Of a stretch of 64,000 nucleotides of DNA, positions 1 through 12,214 are shown one piece after another. A program made the position numbers and the translations under genes. The stretch covers positions 186,001 through 250,000 of the forward strand of contig QJPP01001422.1 in assembly GCA_003996215.1 (NCBI GenBank), in the 5' to 3' direction. Numbering within the stretch: position 1 is the stretch's first letter; each line of letters starts with the position of its first letter. Origin of the DNA: Jaltomata sinuosa (Eukaryota; Streptophyta; Magnoliopsida; Solanales; Solanaceae). The notes under the pieces are model-generated. The model did no database searches. It was not told the origin of the DNA and saw only the letters and a program-made list of their open reading frames with translations.

Positions 1-2
1 AT

Positions 3-1256
3 TGTTCCCGGTATTCCATTCATCCAGGCTCTACAAAGATGTACCATGACCTTAAAGAGGTCTACTGGTGGAATGGCATGAAAAGGGATATAGCAGAGTT
101 TGTAGCACAGTGCTCCAACTGTCAGCAAGTGAAAGCAGAACATCAAAGGCCCGGTGGCCTAGCTCAGACTATGAGCATTCCAGTATTGAAATGGGAGGCC
201 ATTAACATGGATTTTGTTACAGGTTTGCCTTCCCCATTTCACAAGCATGACTCTATTTGGGTGATCATTGATCGATTAAAAAAATCAGCCCACTTCTTAC
301 CAGTTAAGTCTACCAGTACCACAGAAGATTATGCCAAGTTATATAGAAGAGAGATTGTTAGCTTGCATGGAATCCCAATGTCCATAATTTTAGATAGGGG
401 TGCCCAATTCACCTCACACTTTTGGAGGTCATTCCAGGATAGTTTGGGAACACAAGTGAACCTTAGCATCGCATTCCATCCACAGACGGATGGCCATGCT
501 GAGCGCACTATTCAAACACTCGAAGACATGTTGAGAGCATGCATTCTGGACTTTAAAGGAAATTGGGACGATCATTTGCCCTTGATAGAATTTGCCTATA
601 ATAATAGCTATCACTCTAGTATTGGCATGGATCCATTTGAAGCTCTTTATGGGAGACGATGTAGATCACCTATTGGTTGGTTTGATATAGGTGAGACTCA
701 AATATTAGGACCAGATCTTGTCCATCAAGCAGTTGAAAAGGTAAATCTAATACAGGAGCGGCTGAAGACCGCTCAAAGCCGACAGAAATCTTATTCAGAT
801 GTGCGGCGCAGAGATTTAGAGTTTCAAGTTGATGACTGGGTATTCTTAAAGGTATCGCCTATGAAGGGGGTTATGCGATTTGGAAAGAAAGGTAAGTTGA
901 ACCCTAGATATATTGGTCCTTATAGAATCCTAAAGAGGGTTTGCCAAGTAGCCTATGAGGTTGATTTACCTCCTTAGTTATCAGCAGTACATCCATTCTT
1001 TCACGTGTCTATGTTACGTAAATGCTTAGAGGGTCCTTCTCAAGTTATCCCTTTATAGGGTATAGATATCTTAGGAGATTTATCATATGAAGAAGTCCCG
1101 GTGGCCATACTAGATAGACAAATCAGAAAATTGAGAAGGAAAGAAATAGCTTCTGTTAAAGTCCTATGGAAAAGTCAGAATGTAGAAGAAGACACGTGGG
1201 AAGAAGAGGCCGACATGAGGGGCAAATATCCTCACTTATTCAAGGAACAAACATGA
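3..1256 (+). pseudogene. E1 integrase plus chromodomain (pol C-terminus), nearly open
   Basis: This would insert the element cDNA into nuclear DNA, with the C-terminal chromodomain directing it to heterochromatin (family knowledge). The frame is open from base 3 to the TAG at 975-977 and resumes in the same frame. The zinc-binding N-terminus shows the CSNCQQ cysteine pair. Numbered from the Met at 39, the catalytic triad is D58 (INMDFV), D119 (ILDRG) and E155 (DGHAERT), with the canonical 35-residue D-E spacing. A GPY/F-type module (GKLNPRYIGPYRILKRV) follows. A chromodomain-like end (EVPVAILDRQIRKLRRKE) lies at about 1090-1250. There are two in-frame stops, at 975 and near 1056. The lineage resembles Tekay/Del. 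Confidence 0.9.
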
Positions 1257-1658
1257 GGTTTTTAAATTCATTACTCCTTTCATTCGAATATCAATTTTAG
1301 TCATATTTGTTAATACTATTTTATCAATATGCTAAATGTTCAGGTACTTGATACGTGCCTATGATTCAAGAGTTCTATATGTTCCTCAGAGTTGAGATGT
1401 AAATTTGAAGTAGTATGAGGTAAGATGTATTAACTACAATAGTTTTCATTCCTATAAGGCCAAACGGAGCCTCGTTGATACCTATTGAATATTATTCTCT
1501 TGTTGTGACGCTCTGTGAAGCGTATGGTATGTGTCTTGGTTAGCTAACAGGTTTCGGATAAGACAGTTTACAAGGGAAACTCTGCCAATTTTTTTTGAAA
1601 AAAGTTAGAGTTAGAATAATTTTGAGTCGTATCCTTCATTCGCGGACGAATGATCCCA

Positions 1659-1668
1659 AGGGGGGGAT
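1659..1668 (+). other. E1 polypurine tract
   Basis: A G-rich run (aaggggggga) lies just before the TGTAGTGCC start of the LTR. It follows the stretch gaatgatccc that is also seen before the E2 LTR. It is the expected primer site for plus-strand DNA synthesis. Confidence 0.85.
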
Positions 1669-1670
1669 AA

Positions 1671-4530
1671 TGTAGTGCCCCAAACTTAAGATACACGTGC
1701 AACTCGTAAACGTGAAGGAATCATTATGAACCAAGAGTATAAGATTGTGAATTGATAATTATACAAAGGGACGCTTATACTAAGCCATTTGAAGTGATAT
1801 ACCAAGGTTATTGACCAAAGGGAGACTTGGAACAAAAGTTCAAATTGAAGGATTCACTACAGTGGACTATTTCAAGCAAGCTAGTACAAGGTCTTACTTG
1901 TAACGGGTATATCTCCTAATATAAAATGATTTAGAGGTCCTATGATGTATCAAATTAAAGGTATTTTAGTATAGTTTACAAATCAATAAACCGCTCATCT
2001 ATACGAGTTCAGAGTAAAAAGTTAGGCACATTTTACTACAAACACGCGCACTGCCCAATCACTGCGGGACATGTGGCAGCCTTGGGTAAGTCGGCCAAAA
2101 GTGGTGTATTTATATTGAAACTTTGGGATTTCATATCCCATACATATCAGAACATAAGGGACCTGCTTAACACTTGTTTTCTTCAGTTCTTATTCATCTC
2201 AAGCCCTCCCTAGGTTAAGGTAAGTGAATTCCTACAAGAATCAAGTGTATTTTTCATCGTAGGTCACGAAAACATACTTAGTCAAGTGTTTTCTTGAAGG
2301 AAAAGGTGTTGTTCTGGAAGATAAAAAGGGTGCAGGGATTGTATTCTTATTTATAAAGGGATGGCTGCTGTTCTATCCCTATAAATATGACTCTAAGAGT
2401 TGTTTTAAGTATAGTTTACGGGTAGGACTCACGGGACAGTGAAAGAAAGCCGTGAGTCCATGTTTTGCCCATTGTAACTAATATATTCAGTGAGGAAGGA
2501 GTATGTAGAGGGATGTAATGGTTGTAATGTTGAATAAAAGAGGTGTTTATTGTGGTGTATTGAGGCAGCAAGCTTTCTGCAATAAGGAGGGACGCTAGGT
2601 ATAGCAAACATGATTTCTATGGCTCTTGCAAGCTTGTCCCTCATCAAGTGTTTGATAAAATGCCTAAATGGATTGAGGATGTTGTTTATATGTTATTTGG
2701 CTTCCTATCACTGTATTAAATGTTATAATTCTCTGCCAACTTAATCTATGAGATTAAAGAGTCATTTAAATGCTACTAAATAAAGAACTCCCGAGGAGGT
2801 ATTTAAAAGTCGAGGGGTCAAGTTTATGACCTTGTTTGGGATATGGAATGGGATGCATATTGTAAGGAATTGATATAGGGATTAATATTGACTTCATAGG
2901 TGGTCATAGTTCAGTTGATAAGGGGAAAAGAGAGAGGTGGGATGATACCCCATTTAACTATCTTATTTGCTAAGCTTGTCGCTCGTAAGCTATTATCATG
3001 TTCCCGAGCTCGCCATATTTCTTGGTTAGTTGCTTATACTATTGAATATGTTGTTATGTCATAGATAAGGAGTGTTTGAAGGGAACCAATGACGCTACAT
3101 AAGGGAGAGAGAGTCTCGAAGTAAGGTATGTAAAGTTAAAACCTCTTTTCGCAATCAAGGTACGACCTAGAGTCACATGTTCCTCCTATAAAGGTCATCA
3201 TAGATTATATGCTTCTTGAAAGAAAAGCTTAATTCTATTATAGGTCTCTCTCGAGTGTAGTTCTAAACCTATAGAGTTATAGTACTCATATCTAGTCAAA
3301 GAAGTCACATGTTTCACACGATCATACATGTCTTTGGTTGAAACTCTTAGAAGTTACCGACCATATATGTCACAAACTTAGAGAAATTAACTGGCCACAA
3401 AATATACCTAAGTATATAAGATCACATAGATATATGATTCTTCAGCTAAAAGAAAGTAATCAATATTCAGATAATGAGTTATATGATTTATAAGTTTCCT
3501 ACTATGAGCCTTTACAAGCAAGACAAGTTTATAGCCTACTCTGCAGCGTGGGGTGGGTATCACTAGGGCCACTACGTGGGATGCTATTCTGTGCACAAAA
3601 TTCAAACAGAGTCAGCTGGAACTTCCTGTCGTGGATTCCCTGGCTACAGAGTCCTGCGGGCAGACCTTATAGGAGCCCTGGAGGGCGTACCTTGACAGAC
3701 CACGTTATCCAGACTGTGAGATTTCACACATGGTTGTGATAGTTGGCTACAGATGCCAAACAAGTGTCACCGATCGCCGACAGCAGGCCATCTTGTGACT
3801 TCCTAATAGTTAGTATTACATAAAGAGTAGATAAATTATGTAAAAGGGTAAAGATGTCACCTAGGCAAATTCTAGGGATTTTAAACATATGTAATTAAGT
3901 AGTGTATAAGACGTTATATAAGGACCCCTGATATTGGTCATTGTATTAGTTTCACTTTCAGTTTCAAATTACATTCCCTGTATGTGTATGCTCAGATTTT
4001 CCTATCTTTGATATTCAATTCAGTGAGCATTCTTACATGTCTACTTGTTATTCAGTCTGCTTTACATACCAGTACATGTTTCATATGTACTGACGTCCCT
4101 TTATTTTTGGGTGCTGCATTTTATGAATGCAGGCTCAGGTACTCAGGCTAGCAGACATCCACAGTAGACCAGTGCCTTCCCGTTGATCAGTTGGTAAGCT
4201 CCACCTCTCTCTGGTGCTATCAGATGCCTAGGTCACATATTTTGGATTCATGTATATATCGTATGTTGGGTATGTCGGGGCCCTGTCCCGACTAGTTATC
4301 AGATTTTCAGTTGCAGACTCTTTAGAGGCTTCTTAGACATAGTTTTGTTTCAGCTGTACAGTTTGTCTAGTGGGCCCTTCAGTTATTTACGTTTCGGAAT
4401 ATGTAAACACATGTTGATGTCCATATTGTTTCTTATCAGTTTATAACTTTATCATGAGTTTAGTATATATGTTTAGCAGGTTCTCGTATAACTCACTTGG
4501 CGTCCGCCCCTCCTAGCTAGGGGCGTGACA
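1671..4530 (+). repeat. E1 3' LTR, 2.86 kb
   Basis: It begins TGTAGTGCCCC right after the polypurine tract and ends GGGCGTGACA before the target duplication. It carries no gene; short ORFs inside it are chance. A possible promoter TATA (gtatttatat, about 2105-2115) lies after the word taagtcgg, which also precedes the TATA box of the element C LTR. A second TATA-like site (ttatataagg) lies near 3914. The stretch around 1950-2120 resembles 41395-41560 in the C LTR. Confidence 0.85.
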
Positions 4531-4535
4531 ATAAG
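4531..4535. other. Target-site copy (ataag) at E1/E2 junction
   Basis: These are the five bases directly after the E1 LTR terminus. They are in phase with the E2 RNase H reading frame, as expected for the right-hand copy of a 5-bp gypsy duplication. The left copy would be outside the window. Confidence 0.7.
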
Positions 4536-6360
4536 AGTCTTTAATATGTATTCACTCAAAAGGAGTTCTATTTACGACAAAGGAGATGGCTTGAGCTCCT
4601 TAAGGATTATGATATGAGTGTGCTTTACCACCCGGGTAAAGCCGATTTTGTGGCGGATGCTTTGAGTAGATTGTTCATAATGGAAAGAAGGAATCGGTTA
4701 AAAAAGTTCATAGGCTTGCTCGATTGGGAGTTCTCCTTATGAACTCGACCGAAAGTGGTATGATTGTGACTAATGGTGCCGAATCATCCTTGGTGGCTGA
4801 GGTGAAAGCCAAGAAAGACCAAGATCCCGTTCTACTTCAGCTTAAGGGTGCAGTGAGTCAGCAAAAGGTTGAGGTTTTCTCCCAAGAAGGAGATGGTGTG
4901 CATCGTTACTAGGGTCGATTATGTGTGCCAGATGTAGATGGATTGAGACAACAGATTTTGTCCGAGGCTCATAGTTCTAGATACTCCATTCATCTGGGTG
5001 CCACTAAGATGTACCATGATCTACGGGAAGTCTTTTGGTGGAATGGTATGAAGAAGGACATAGCCGGGTTTATGGCTAAGTGTCCCAACTGTCAATAGGT
5101 AAAGGTGAAACATCAAAGGCCAGGTGGTATGCTTCAGATGTTCTTCCAACTTGGAAATGGGAAGCAATCAATATGGGCTTTATTACGGGTTTGCCTCGTA
5201 CTCGAAGGCAACATGATTCCATTTGGGTGATTGTCAACCGGATGACCAAGTCATCCCATTTCTTGGCTGTTAAGACTACGGATATAGTGGATGATTATGC
5301 CAGACTCTACATTTGGGAGATAGTCTGATTGCATGGTGTTCTCTTGTCTATCATTTCGGATAGAGGTCCCCAGTTTTGGAGATCGTTTCAGAAAGGTTTT
5401 GGTACTAAGGTGAAGCTTAGCACAACTTTTCACCCTCAGACGGATGGCCATGACGAGCGTACTATTTAGACTTTGGAGGATATATTGAGGGCTTGTGTTA
5501 TTGACTTCAAAGGAAATTGGGATGATCACTTGCCTCTTATCGAGTTTGTCTACAACAACTGTTTCAACTCTAGCATCCAGATGGCTCCATATGAGGCACT
5601 TTATGGCCGGAGGTGTAGGTCTCCTATTAGTTGGTTTGAAGTTGGTGAGGCAGCCTTGATTGGTCCAAAATTTGTGCACCAGACCATAGAGAAAGTTTAG
5701 CTTATTCGGGAAAGGTTGAAGACCCCTCAGAGGCAATAAAAATCTTATGCGGATGTGAGGAGAAGGAAGTTAGAATTTGAAGTTGATGATTGGGGTTTCC
5801 TTAAGGTGTCATCCATGAAGGGTGTGATTAGGTTTGGCAAGAAAGGAAAGCTCAGTCCCCATTTTGTAGGTCCTTATCGGATTTCGAGGAGAGTTGGTAG
5901 TGTTGCTTATGAGTTGGAGTTTCCAGTGGAGTTGGAAGCGGTTCACCTAGTTTTCCACGTTTTCTTGTTGAAGAAGTGTGTTGGAGACCTGAGCTTGATT
6001 GTTCCTTTGGAAGATGTGGGTGTGAAGGATAGTCTCACTTATGAGGAGGTTCCCGTAGAGATTCTTGATCGTCAGATTCAGAAGTTACGGAACAAAGAAG
6101 TCGCTTCGTTAAAATTCCTTTGGAGGAATCAGCTTGTTGAAGGTGCTACTTAGGAAGCGGAAGAGGCCATGAAGGACAAATATCCTCATCTCTTTCCTTC
6201 TGATTTAGTTCTAGCTCGAGGTACTAGTTTCCTCCTTAGTATGTCCCTCCGATTCTACTCCATCAGTTCCTCTCATGAGTTTAGCATGCGTCCATGTTTT
6301 ACGAAGTTAGTTTATCATGTTTTCAAGTTGAAAAGTGCAAGTTTTGTGATTACCCCTTGA
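4531..6360 (+). pseudogene. E2 RNase H end, integrase and chromodomain, broken
   Basis: It opens in RNase H (YVFTQKEFYLRQRRWLELL, then YHPGKADFVADALSR). A zinc-binding integrase N-terminus follows (SIHLGATKMYHDLREVFWW, CPNCQ). The core is recognisable, but the first catalytic Asp is Gly (INMGFITGLP, codon 5176-5178), and four residues after DRGPQF are deleted. The second Asp (SDRG) and the Glu (DGHDERT) remain. Stops interrupt CPNCQ*VK, EIV*LHG, ERTI*TLED and the chromodomain EGAT*EAEE, and the frame shifts between 5098 and 5150. Chromodomain: EVPVEILDRQIQKLRNKE at about 6050-6170. It cannot make a working enzyme. Confidence 0.88.
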
Positions 6361-6437
6361 TTTCTATGTTTTGATGTTTGGTTGGGATGTTTTCCCTCAG
6401 TTTTCCTTGATGAGCCTTCATTCAAGGATGAATGATC

Positions 6438-6449
6438 CCAAGGGGGAAA
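6438..6449 (+). other. E2 polypurine tract
   Basis: The purine run ccaagggggaaa lies before the LTR start TGTAACACC and follows gaatgatc, as in E1. Confidence 0.8.
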
Positions 6450-6452
6450 TAT

Positions 6453-8573
6453 TGTAACACCCTGTGCACATATCCAGCTATCTAAGTTAAAAATCTCTAA
6501 AAATTTCAAGTTTCCAGAGACGATGGCTCTGACGACGATCCGTCATTTGGAAGCACGGGCCCGTCCTATGCTCCCGTCGTCCCATCTCCAGAAGACCCCT
6601 CAAAGTGTCCCAGAAATTATGAGTCCAAGAACGGTCTGTCCTTCTGGACGACGGACCATCTTCTCAGCTTTCCTGGTACTCGTCGTCCTAAGTTCAGAAA
6701 CCTATCTTCCATGTGCAAGAAATGATGAGTCGAAGGATGGCCCATCCTTCTAGATGATGGGTCTTCATTCCAGCCGTAATCCCTGAGGTCTAGTAGCCCC
6801 CAGAATCTTTCAGTCAAACCACGGTTCCCTTAGATGGTTCGTACTTCTGAACGACGGACCATTGTCCAACCCGTGGTCACTGACTTCGGCAATTTTTCCA
6901 GCTTTTCTTAAATTAAGTCCAGGAGCATTTTGGTTATTTCCCACCCTATTATGTATTAAGTGAAGTCGTTTTGACTACTTTTAGAAGGGTTTTCACCCAT
7001 ATTACCCTAAGTCCCTCTTAAGTTCATCATTCTTCACTCAAAAAGGAAAGTTGCTCTCAAGCTCAAGTCTCCAAGCTCCAAGTCAAGTCTCCTTATTCTT
7101 TTCCAATCAAATGGGTAATCTTCCACCAAGGTATGTAGGTTTTTAACAAAGGGTTCCTTTCACCCTTGTGACCCAAATCCTCAATTCTTATGTTGAAATA
7201 TGAACTTATGAAATTAGGGTTTTGATCTAAATTGAGAAAATTTATGAAATCAGTTTCTATATTTAAATTCATGGTTTCCTCTTGATTAATCATGATTTAA
7301 GTATGATTATTTTGTTGGTTTTAAAAGCCAAAGCGTGAAAGTTGATTTTTAGCATGAAACTATGAAATTGCATGCTTTCAAGAGAAACTTGGCAAGATTA
7401 GATATCATGACCTTTATGTATTTATGAAATTGCATGCCTAATTCTTCAAGTATGAATTTAGAAAAAAAAGCATATTTTTGAATTATGGATATGCTAAGCT
7501 TATAAACTATGATATGAAAGTTGCATGATACCCGATGTGTTGTCATACTTTATGTATAAGATTTGGCATGAGAGTATGCCCTTATTAATAAGATTTGGCA
7601 TGAGAGTATGCCTTCATGATTATGAGCTATATGTATGCATGTTTTGGGAGTAGTATTTAGCACAGAGAGGACAGGGTGAGAGTACCCTTAGTCCCATAAA
7701 CTATGTTGTCATCGTAGGTCATGATATGATATGATATATTCCTTAAAGGCTTATGAGAGTGGATGCACATCTTTATGTATGGTGTCCTTGCCTAAGTGGG
7801 GCATAGGACAACTTTGTCAACTAGGGTTATATAGTTGGGTATGGTGACTTGTTCCCTGACAGGGTTCAAAGTCAGCTTTGCTAACTGGGGTTATACAGTT
7901 AGATTCCATGTAGCTCACGTGGTCTCATGTCGGTTATAAGAAACTCCTGTATGTTATGTTTTCATGTTTTCTAAGCTTTATGAACCTTCTTATGAAACAT
8001 CATCTTGAAGTTGGCTTTTGCCTTATGATTTAGCTTTTCATGTTGATATCTTTTCATGATACTCTACTACGTATGAATTATGTTTAATTAACCTTTTAAA
8101 GCATGTTCTCCTTACTTATGCATCACTCACATACTTAGTACATTCCATAGTACTAACGCATATTGCGCTACATCTTTTATGATGCAGACTCAGGTACCCC
8201 TTCTCAGCTTTGTGGCTAGAGTCTCAGGCCACTTCCTTAGTCTGTTGTGGTGAATCCTCATGGTTCGAGGACTAGTTATGCTTTTCCTTATGTTAGCTTT
8301 ACTTTTATACTCCGAGTTAGCTAGGGTCTTATCCTAGAAACTCTTATGTTATGACTAGAGGCTTTCAGACATAGTTTGTATTCGAGTTCCCTTTTTGGAT
8401 ATTGTATGTTATGTGGGTCTTAGACCCTTATTGATGTTTCCTTATTGAATTTCCATATTATGATTTTGCTTATCTTTTGTTATGCTTGAGAATGCTATGG
8501 CCAAGGGTTAGCTTGGTATCCTTGTGGTCCCGAGTCCCATGTTATGTCTAGGGGGTAACCTCGGGGCATGACA
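6453..8573 (+). repeat. E2 3' LTR, 2.1 kb
   Basis: It starts TGTAACACCCTG and ends GGGGCATGACA. It has no coding content. The first 450 bp hold a CpG-rich motif cluster (separate entry). Near 7555-7615 the word aagatttggcatgagagt is tandemly duplicated. A TATA-like ttatgtattaag lies near 6949-6960, shortly after the cluster. Confidence 0.88.
6519..6888. repeat. Short-motif cluster (ACGACGGACC-like) in the E2 LTR
   Basis: Variants of gacgacggaccat and of its complement recur, for example gacgatccgtcat, ccgtcgtccc, gacgacggaccatc, gatgggtcttc and gaacgacggaccattg. They are CpG-rich against AT-rich surroundings and self-complementary between copies. The role is unknown. Confidence 0.6.
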
Positions 8574-8579
8574 ATATAG

Positions 8580-9885
8580 TTCAGGAAATCTTGGGAGAAG
8601 ATCATGTTTTGAGGTACTCAATTTATCTAGGTGTGACTAAAATGTACAAGAACTTGAGGCAGTGTTACTGGTGGCCCATAATGAAAAGGGACATAGTTGA
8701 TTTTGTGTCCAAGTGTCAGAACTTCCAGCAGGTAAAGTATGAGCATCAGAGACCTGAAAGACTACTTCAGAGGATGCCCATTCTAAAGTGGAAGTAGGAA
8801 AGGATAGCCATGGACTTTTTGGTGGGTCTTCTCAAGACATTGGGGAAGTATGACTCCATTTGGGTCATTGTTGACAGGCTGACTAAGTCCGCTCATTTCA
8901 TTCTAGTCAGGTAGATTACAATTCGCAATAATTAGCTACGATCTACATGAAGGAGATTGTGAGACTGCATGGGGTTCCACTGTCCATCATTTCAGACAGG
9001 GGTATGCAGTTCACTTCTAAATTATTGGGCAAGCTACATGAAGAGTTGGGTACACAACTCACTTTTAGCACCGCCTTCCACCCTCAAATTGATGGTCAGT
9101 CAAAGAGGATGATCCAGGTGTTGGAGGACATGTTGAGAGCATGTGTGATGGACTTCGAGGGTCATTGGGGCTAGTTTCTAACGTTGTGCGAGTTCTCATA
9201 CAACAATAGCTATCACTCCAGCATTGACATGGCACCATTCGAAGCATTGTATGGGAGGAGTTACAGATCACCGGTTGGGTGGTTTGAGTAAGGTGATGTA
9301 CAGCCTTTGGGAGTGCAATTGGTAAAGGAAGCACATAAAAAGGTAAGGGGCATTCAGGCCAAGTTGCTGGCTGCCCAAAGCAGGCAAAAGGAGTATACAT
9401 AACGCAAGGTCCGGGACATGGAATTTCAGGTTGGTGAACAGGTATTGTTGAAAGTGTCACCAATGAAGGGAGTTATGCAGTTTGGTAAGAAAGGCAAGCT
9501 TAGCCCTCGGTTCATCGGTCCATTTGAGGTTCTTGAGATAGTGGGGCCAGTGGCTTACAAATTAGCACTGCCGCCCAGTTTATTGGGTGTCCATCTGGTA
9601 TTCCATGCATCCATGCTTAAGTGATACCATGGGGATGGAGACTACATCATCAAGTGAGTTGAGGTGATTTTCGATAAGGATCTTCATTATGAAGAGGAAC
9701 CAGTCTTGATTCTTGCTCAGGAAATCCAGAGGTTGAGGACAAAGGTGATTGATATGGTAAAGGTTCAGTAGAAGCATCATCCGATTGAGAAATCCACTTA
9801 GGAAACCGAGAAGGACATGCGGGACAAGTACCCTCAATTGTTTGAGAATTCAGGTACTACACTTTCTTCCCTTTATTTTCCATAA
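8580..9885 (+). pseudogene. E3 integrase and chromodomain, broken
   Basis: The zinc-binding region is visible but worn: the second Cys of the usual C-x2-C is Phe (CQNFQQ). In the core the first Asp (AMDFLVGL) and second Asp (ISDRGMQF) are present. The catalytic Glu is Lys (DGQSKRM, codon 9103-9105), a G-to-A change. Stops fall in LKWK*ER, HWG*FL, WFE*GD, MLK*YH, IIK*VE, KVQ*KH and KST*ET, and there is a frameshift around 8912-8950. The GPY/F region (GKLSPRFIGPFEVLEIVGP) and a chromodomain-like end (EEEPVLILAQEIQRLRTK) are clear. E3 is older than E2, which sits inside it. Confidence 0.87.
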
Positions 9886-10295
9886 TTTTGGGCTTGATCG
9901 TTCGGGGATGAACTATGGGTAAATTGGTATCTATTGTAACAACTAGGTCTGTCATTATGGGTAGTCCAATCGTGCCAAGTTTTAGAGTTAGAAAACTCTA
10001 GTTTTGGGGGTTTAAAATTCTGGGCTAGGCTAGTCTCGGCTGGTTTTGGAGCGAGGTGGAGTCTAGGGCAATCCGGATAAGGATTGGATTGGATGTCTTG
10101 TGTTGAGATAGTTTTCCTTGTAGCTAACACATAGAGGAGTCCGAGGGACTTTTTAAAATTGAATTCAGGTAAGTAGAACCCCCAGAATCGTGATTGACGT
10201 GAAGGGGTTGTTTCTGATTGTCAGGAGAAGCAAGTGTGTTGTAAAATAGGCAAATTTTGGAGATTTCTGAACTTTTTGTCCATGAAGAGCGCAAC

Positions 10296-10436
10296 GGCTC
10301 TGCCATAGCAACCTCCACTATAGCGGAGAAATTATCGCTAAAGCAAAAGTCAATGTCGGTCAGTCTCGGCCATAGCGGATGACTCCATTACAGCGGTATT
10401 GCTATAGTGGAGCGGAATGCTATAGCAGAGCATGAC
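10296..10436. repeat. CTATAGCGG motif cluster in family A LTR
   Basis: Variants of the palindromic core (ctatagcgg, gccatagcgg, ttacagcgg, gctatagtgg, gctatagcag) occur at least six times within 140 bp. The cluster lies about 360-500 bp into the LTR. The same block recurs in the other three family A copies. Confidence 0.7.
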
Positions 10437-11156
10437 AAAATTTAATGCAGAAACTTCCCCAAAATAGTTCAGTTTTTCTTGAAATGTTTTGGGAGAAGAA
10501 GGGGGCAATTTTGGGCGATTTCTACCAGTTTTCCACTATTTTTTGACCTAAAGGTAAGGTTTCTACTCCCCAATCTTCGTATTACTTTTCCTACGTGGTA
10601 CAATTGCTAGGAGGGAACTTGGAGAAAGGTTGAAATAACCTAGGGATGGTAGAATCTGGGGAAGAAGGGGGATTCTAGGCATGAAAGTTCTTGGGTATTG
10701 TTAAAAGTAAGGTTTTATGATCACATATTGCTAAATCCTCTATTTTTATCCATAAAAATGATAGAACTAGGGAAATTAATGGTGGGAAGCCTAGGAAAAA
10801 GGGTAAGGTGATCATGGGTGGCCTGGTAATGTAATCCAGGTAATGTGCAAGCCTTGTTTGTTAATTTCAGTACTTGTATATTGTTTTAGACCAAGAATGA
10901 GAGAGGAATCAAGAACACGGGAAAGCTCGGGTTGAGCAGAGCTTGGATTATTTAGAGGTAGGTGATGGCTTACGATTCCTGTGAATGTTGTATGTTCTTG
11001 TACTCTTATTTGAGTGTTTGTATGAATTACATTGCTTAGGGGAATTGTTTAAAATGTCTAAGGGTCCCTGTTATAGTCTGTGGATTGGATGGTGTGTTGT
11101 TTGTTGGTTTTACAAGATGATTGTTCTTTATTTTGACTATGGATTGTTGATATTCG

Positions 11157-11341
11157 GTTGGCTCGGGTACCACGTCTGGTACGAAATACTAATGGTTGGC
11201 TCAGGTACCATGCCTGGTATAGGTATAACCAAATGGTTGGCTCAGGTACCATGCCTGGTACGGGTATAACCAAATGGTTGGCTCAGGTATCACGCCTGGT
11301 ATGAATTACTAACGATTGGCTCGGGTACCACACCTATTACA
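11157..11341. repeat. GGTACC minisatellite, 5 units of 37-42 bp
   Basis: Units begin ggttggctcgggtaccacg and continue with cctggta. Starts are near 11157, 11194, 11235, 11277 and 11315. Other family A LTRs carry 3, 5 and about 4 units at the same relative place. Confidence 0.85.
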
Positions 11342-12214
11342 GGTTTTTTTACTGCATTATTACATTGATATTGTTGCATTACATTGATATTGTTGCATTG
11401 CATTGACTGTTATTGGTCCCGTGAATGTACCGGGCTATTTTATTGAACTATGATATTCGTTGGTGGTCCTTGAGTGAGCAGAAATCTTGTTATATCTATG
11501 TGGTTTGTCTTGGATTAGGTCGGGTTGTCTTCTTTACACTTAGGTGTTCTTTAGAAGGGATCCCAGGGTGGGTCCGGGCTAGGTAAAAAGGATGATTTAT
11601 TGAGTTCTGTGATTGTGGCTTAGAGTTGTGTATGGTGGAGTTCAGGTGGGAACAAGCTAGGTAGAGACTTGTAGTCTAGGGGAGCCTATTGACTTGTTGC
11701 ATGTTTTCCGTACTTATACTTGATTTGCTGTACTGTTTATACACTGTTTATTTGGAACTGGCTGATGATCCTACCAGTACACAGTGGTGGTGTACTGATA
11801 CTGCACTTGCTTTTCTTTTTTTGAGTACAGGCAATCTTCCAGCGGCTGAGACGCGACCTCATCTGTAGTACCAGGGTTTCCAGACTTCAAGGGTGAGCTG
11901 CTTCGATCGAGTTGCCTTTAACCTATCATTAGAGTTGTAGCCCATTTGTTTCGGGCTTAGAATATTTTTGTTATTTTGGGGTTGCATCCCCGTACTCTAG
12001 ATATTGGTAGAATTGTTTGGTACTATGACTTTCAGATTCTAGGAGGTAATTTCCGCAGGTTAACTTAATGAAGTTTTATTGTTATTATCATTGAATTGCT
12101 AGTTTACTTTTATGCACTGGTTTTGAGCTGTTAGGATGATTATGTTTGGGGAAGTAATGGTTCGCTCACCCTGGGGTTGGGTGAGTGCCACTCACGACGG
12201 TCTGGGTCATGACA

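Larger units (their letters stand above)
1..4530 (+). mobile_element. E1: Ty3/gypsy chromovirus, 3' half
   Basis: The window opens inside the integrase and continues through chromodomain, polypurine tract and a 2.86-kb 3' LTR. The LTR ends in TGACA at 4530. It is followed directly by ataag, which also completes the RNase H codons (…His-Lys-Ser…) of the next element, so E1 is inserted in E2 and ataag is the expected target duplication. The 5' half and 5' LTR lie left of the window. E1 has the fewest coding breaks of the elements here, so it is probably the youngest of the left nest (inference). Confidence 0.9.
4531..8573 (+). mobile_element. E2: Ty3/gypsy chromovirus, 3' half
   Basis: This is the RNase H end, integrase, chromodomain, polypurine tract and a 2.12-kb 3' LTR. 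It is interrupted on its left by E1. It ends in TGACA at 8573, followed by atata and then the integrase leader of E3, so E2 is nested in E3. Confidence 0.88.
8574..12214 (+). mobile_element. E3: Ty3/gypsy chromovirus, 3' half
   Basis: This is the integrase and chromodomain followed by a 2.28-kb 3' LTR that ends TCTGGGTCATGACA at 12214. It hosts E2 at its left edge (TSD atata, 8574-8578). The next bases, aaaag, are the predicted target copy in the surrounding element E6. Confidence 0.87.
9935..12214 (+). repeat. E3 3' LTR (family A), 2.28 kb
   Basis: It starts TGTAACAACTAGG after aaattggtatctat and ends GGTCATGACA. The E4 5' LTR at 17608 is a close relative throughout, and two minus-strand copies lie at 53004-58539. 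It contains a ctatagcgg cluster at 10296-10436 and a GGTACC minisatellite at 11157-11341. Confidence 0.88.

Noticed and set aside
5251..5736. 161-codon minus-strand ORF
   Set aside because: Antisense shadow of the E2 integrase; the plus strand carries clear integrase motifs.
9065..9463. 132-codon minus-strand ORF
   Set aside because: Antisense of the E3 integrase.
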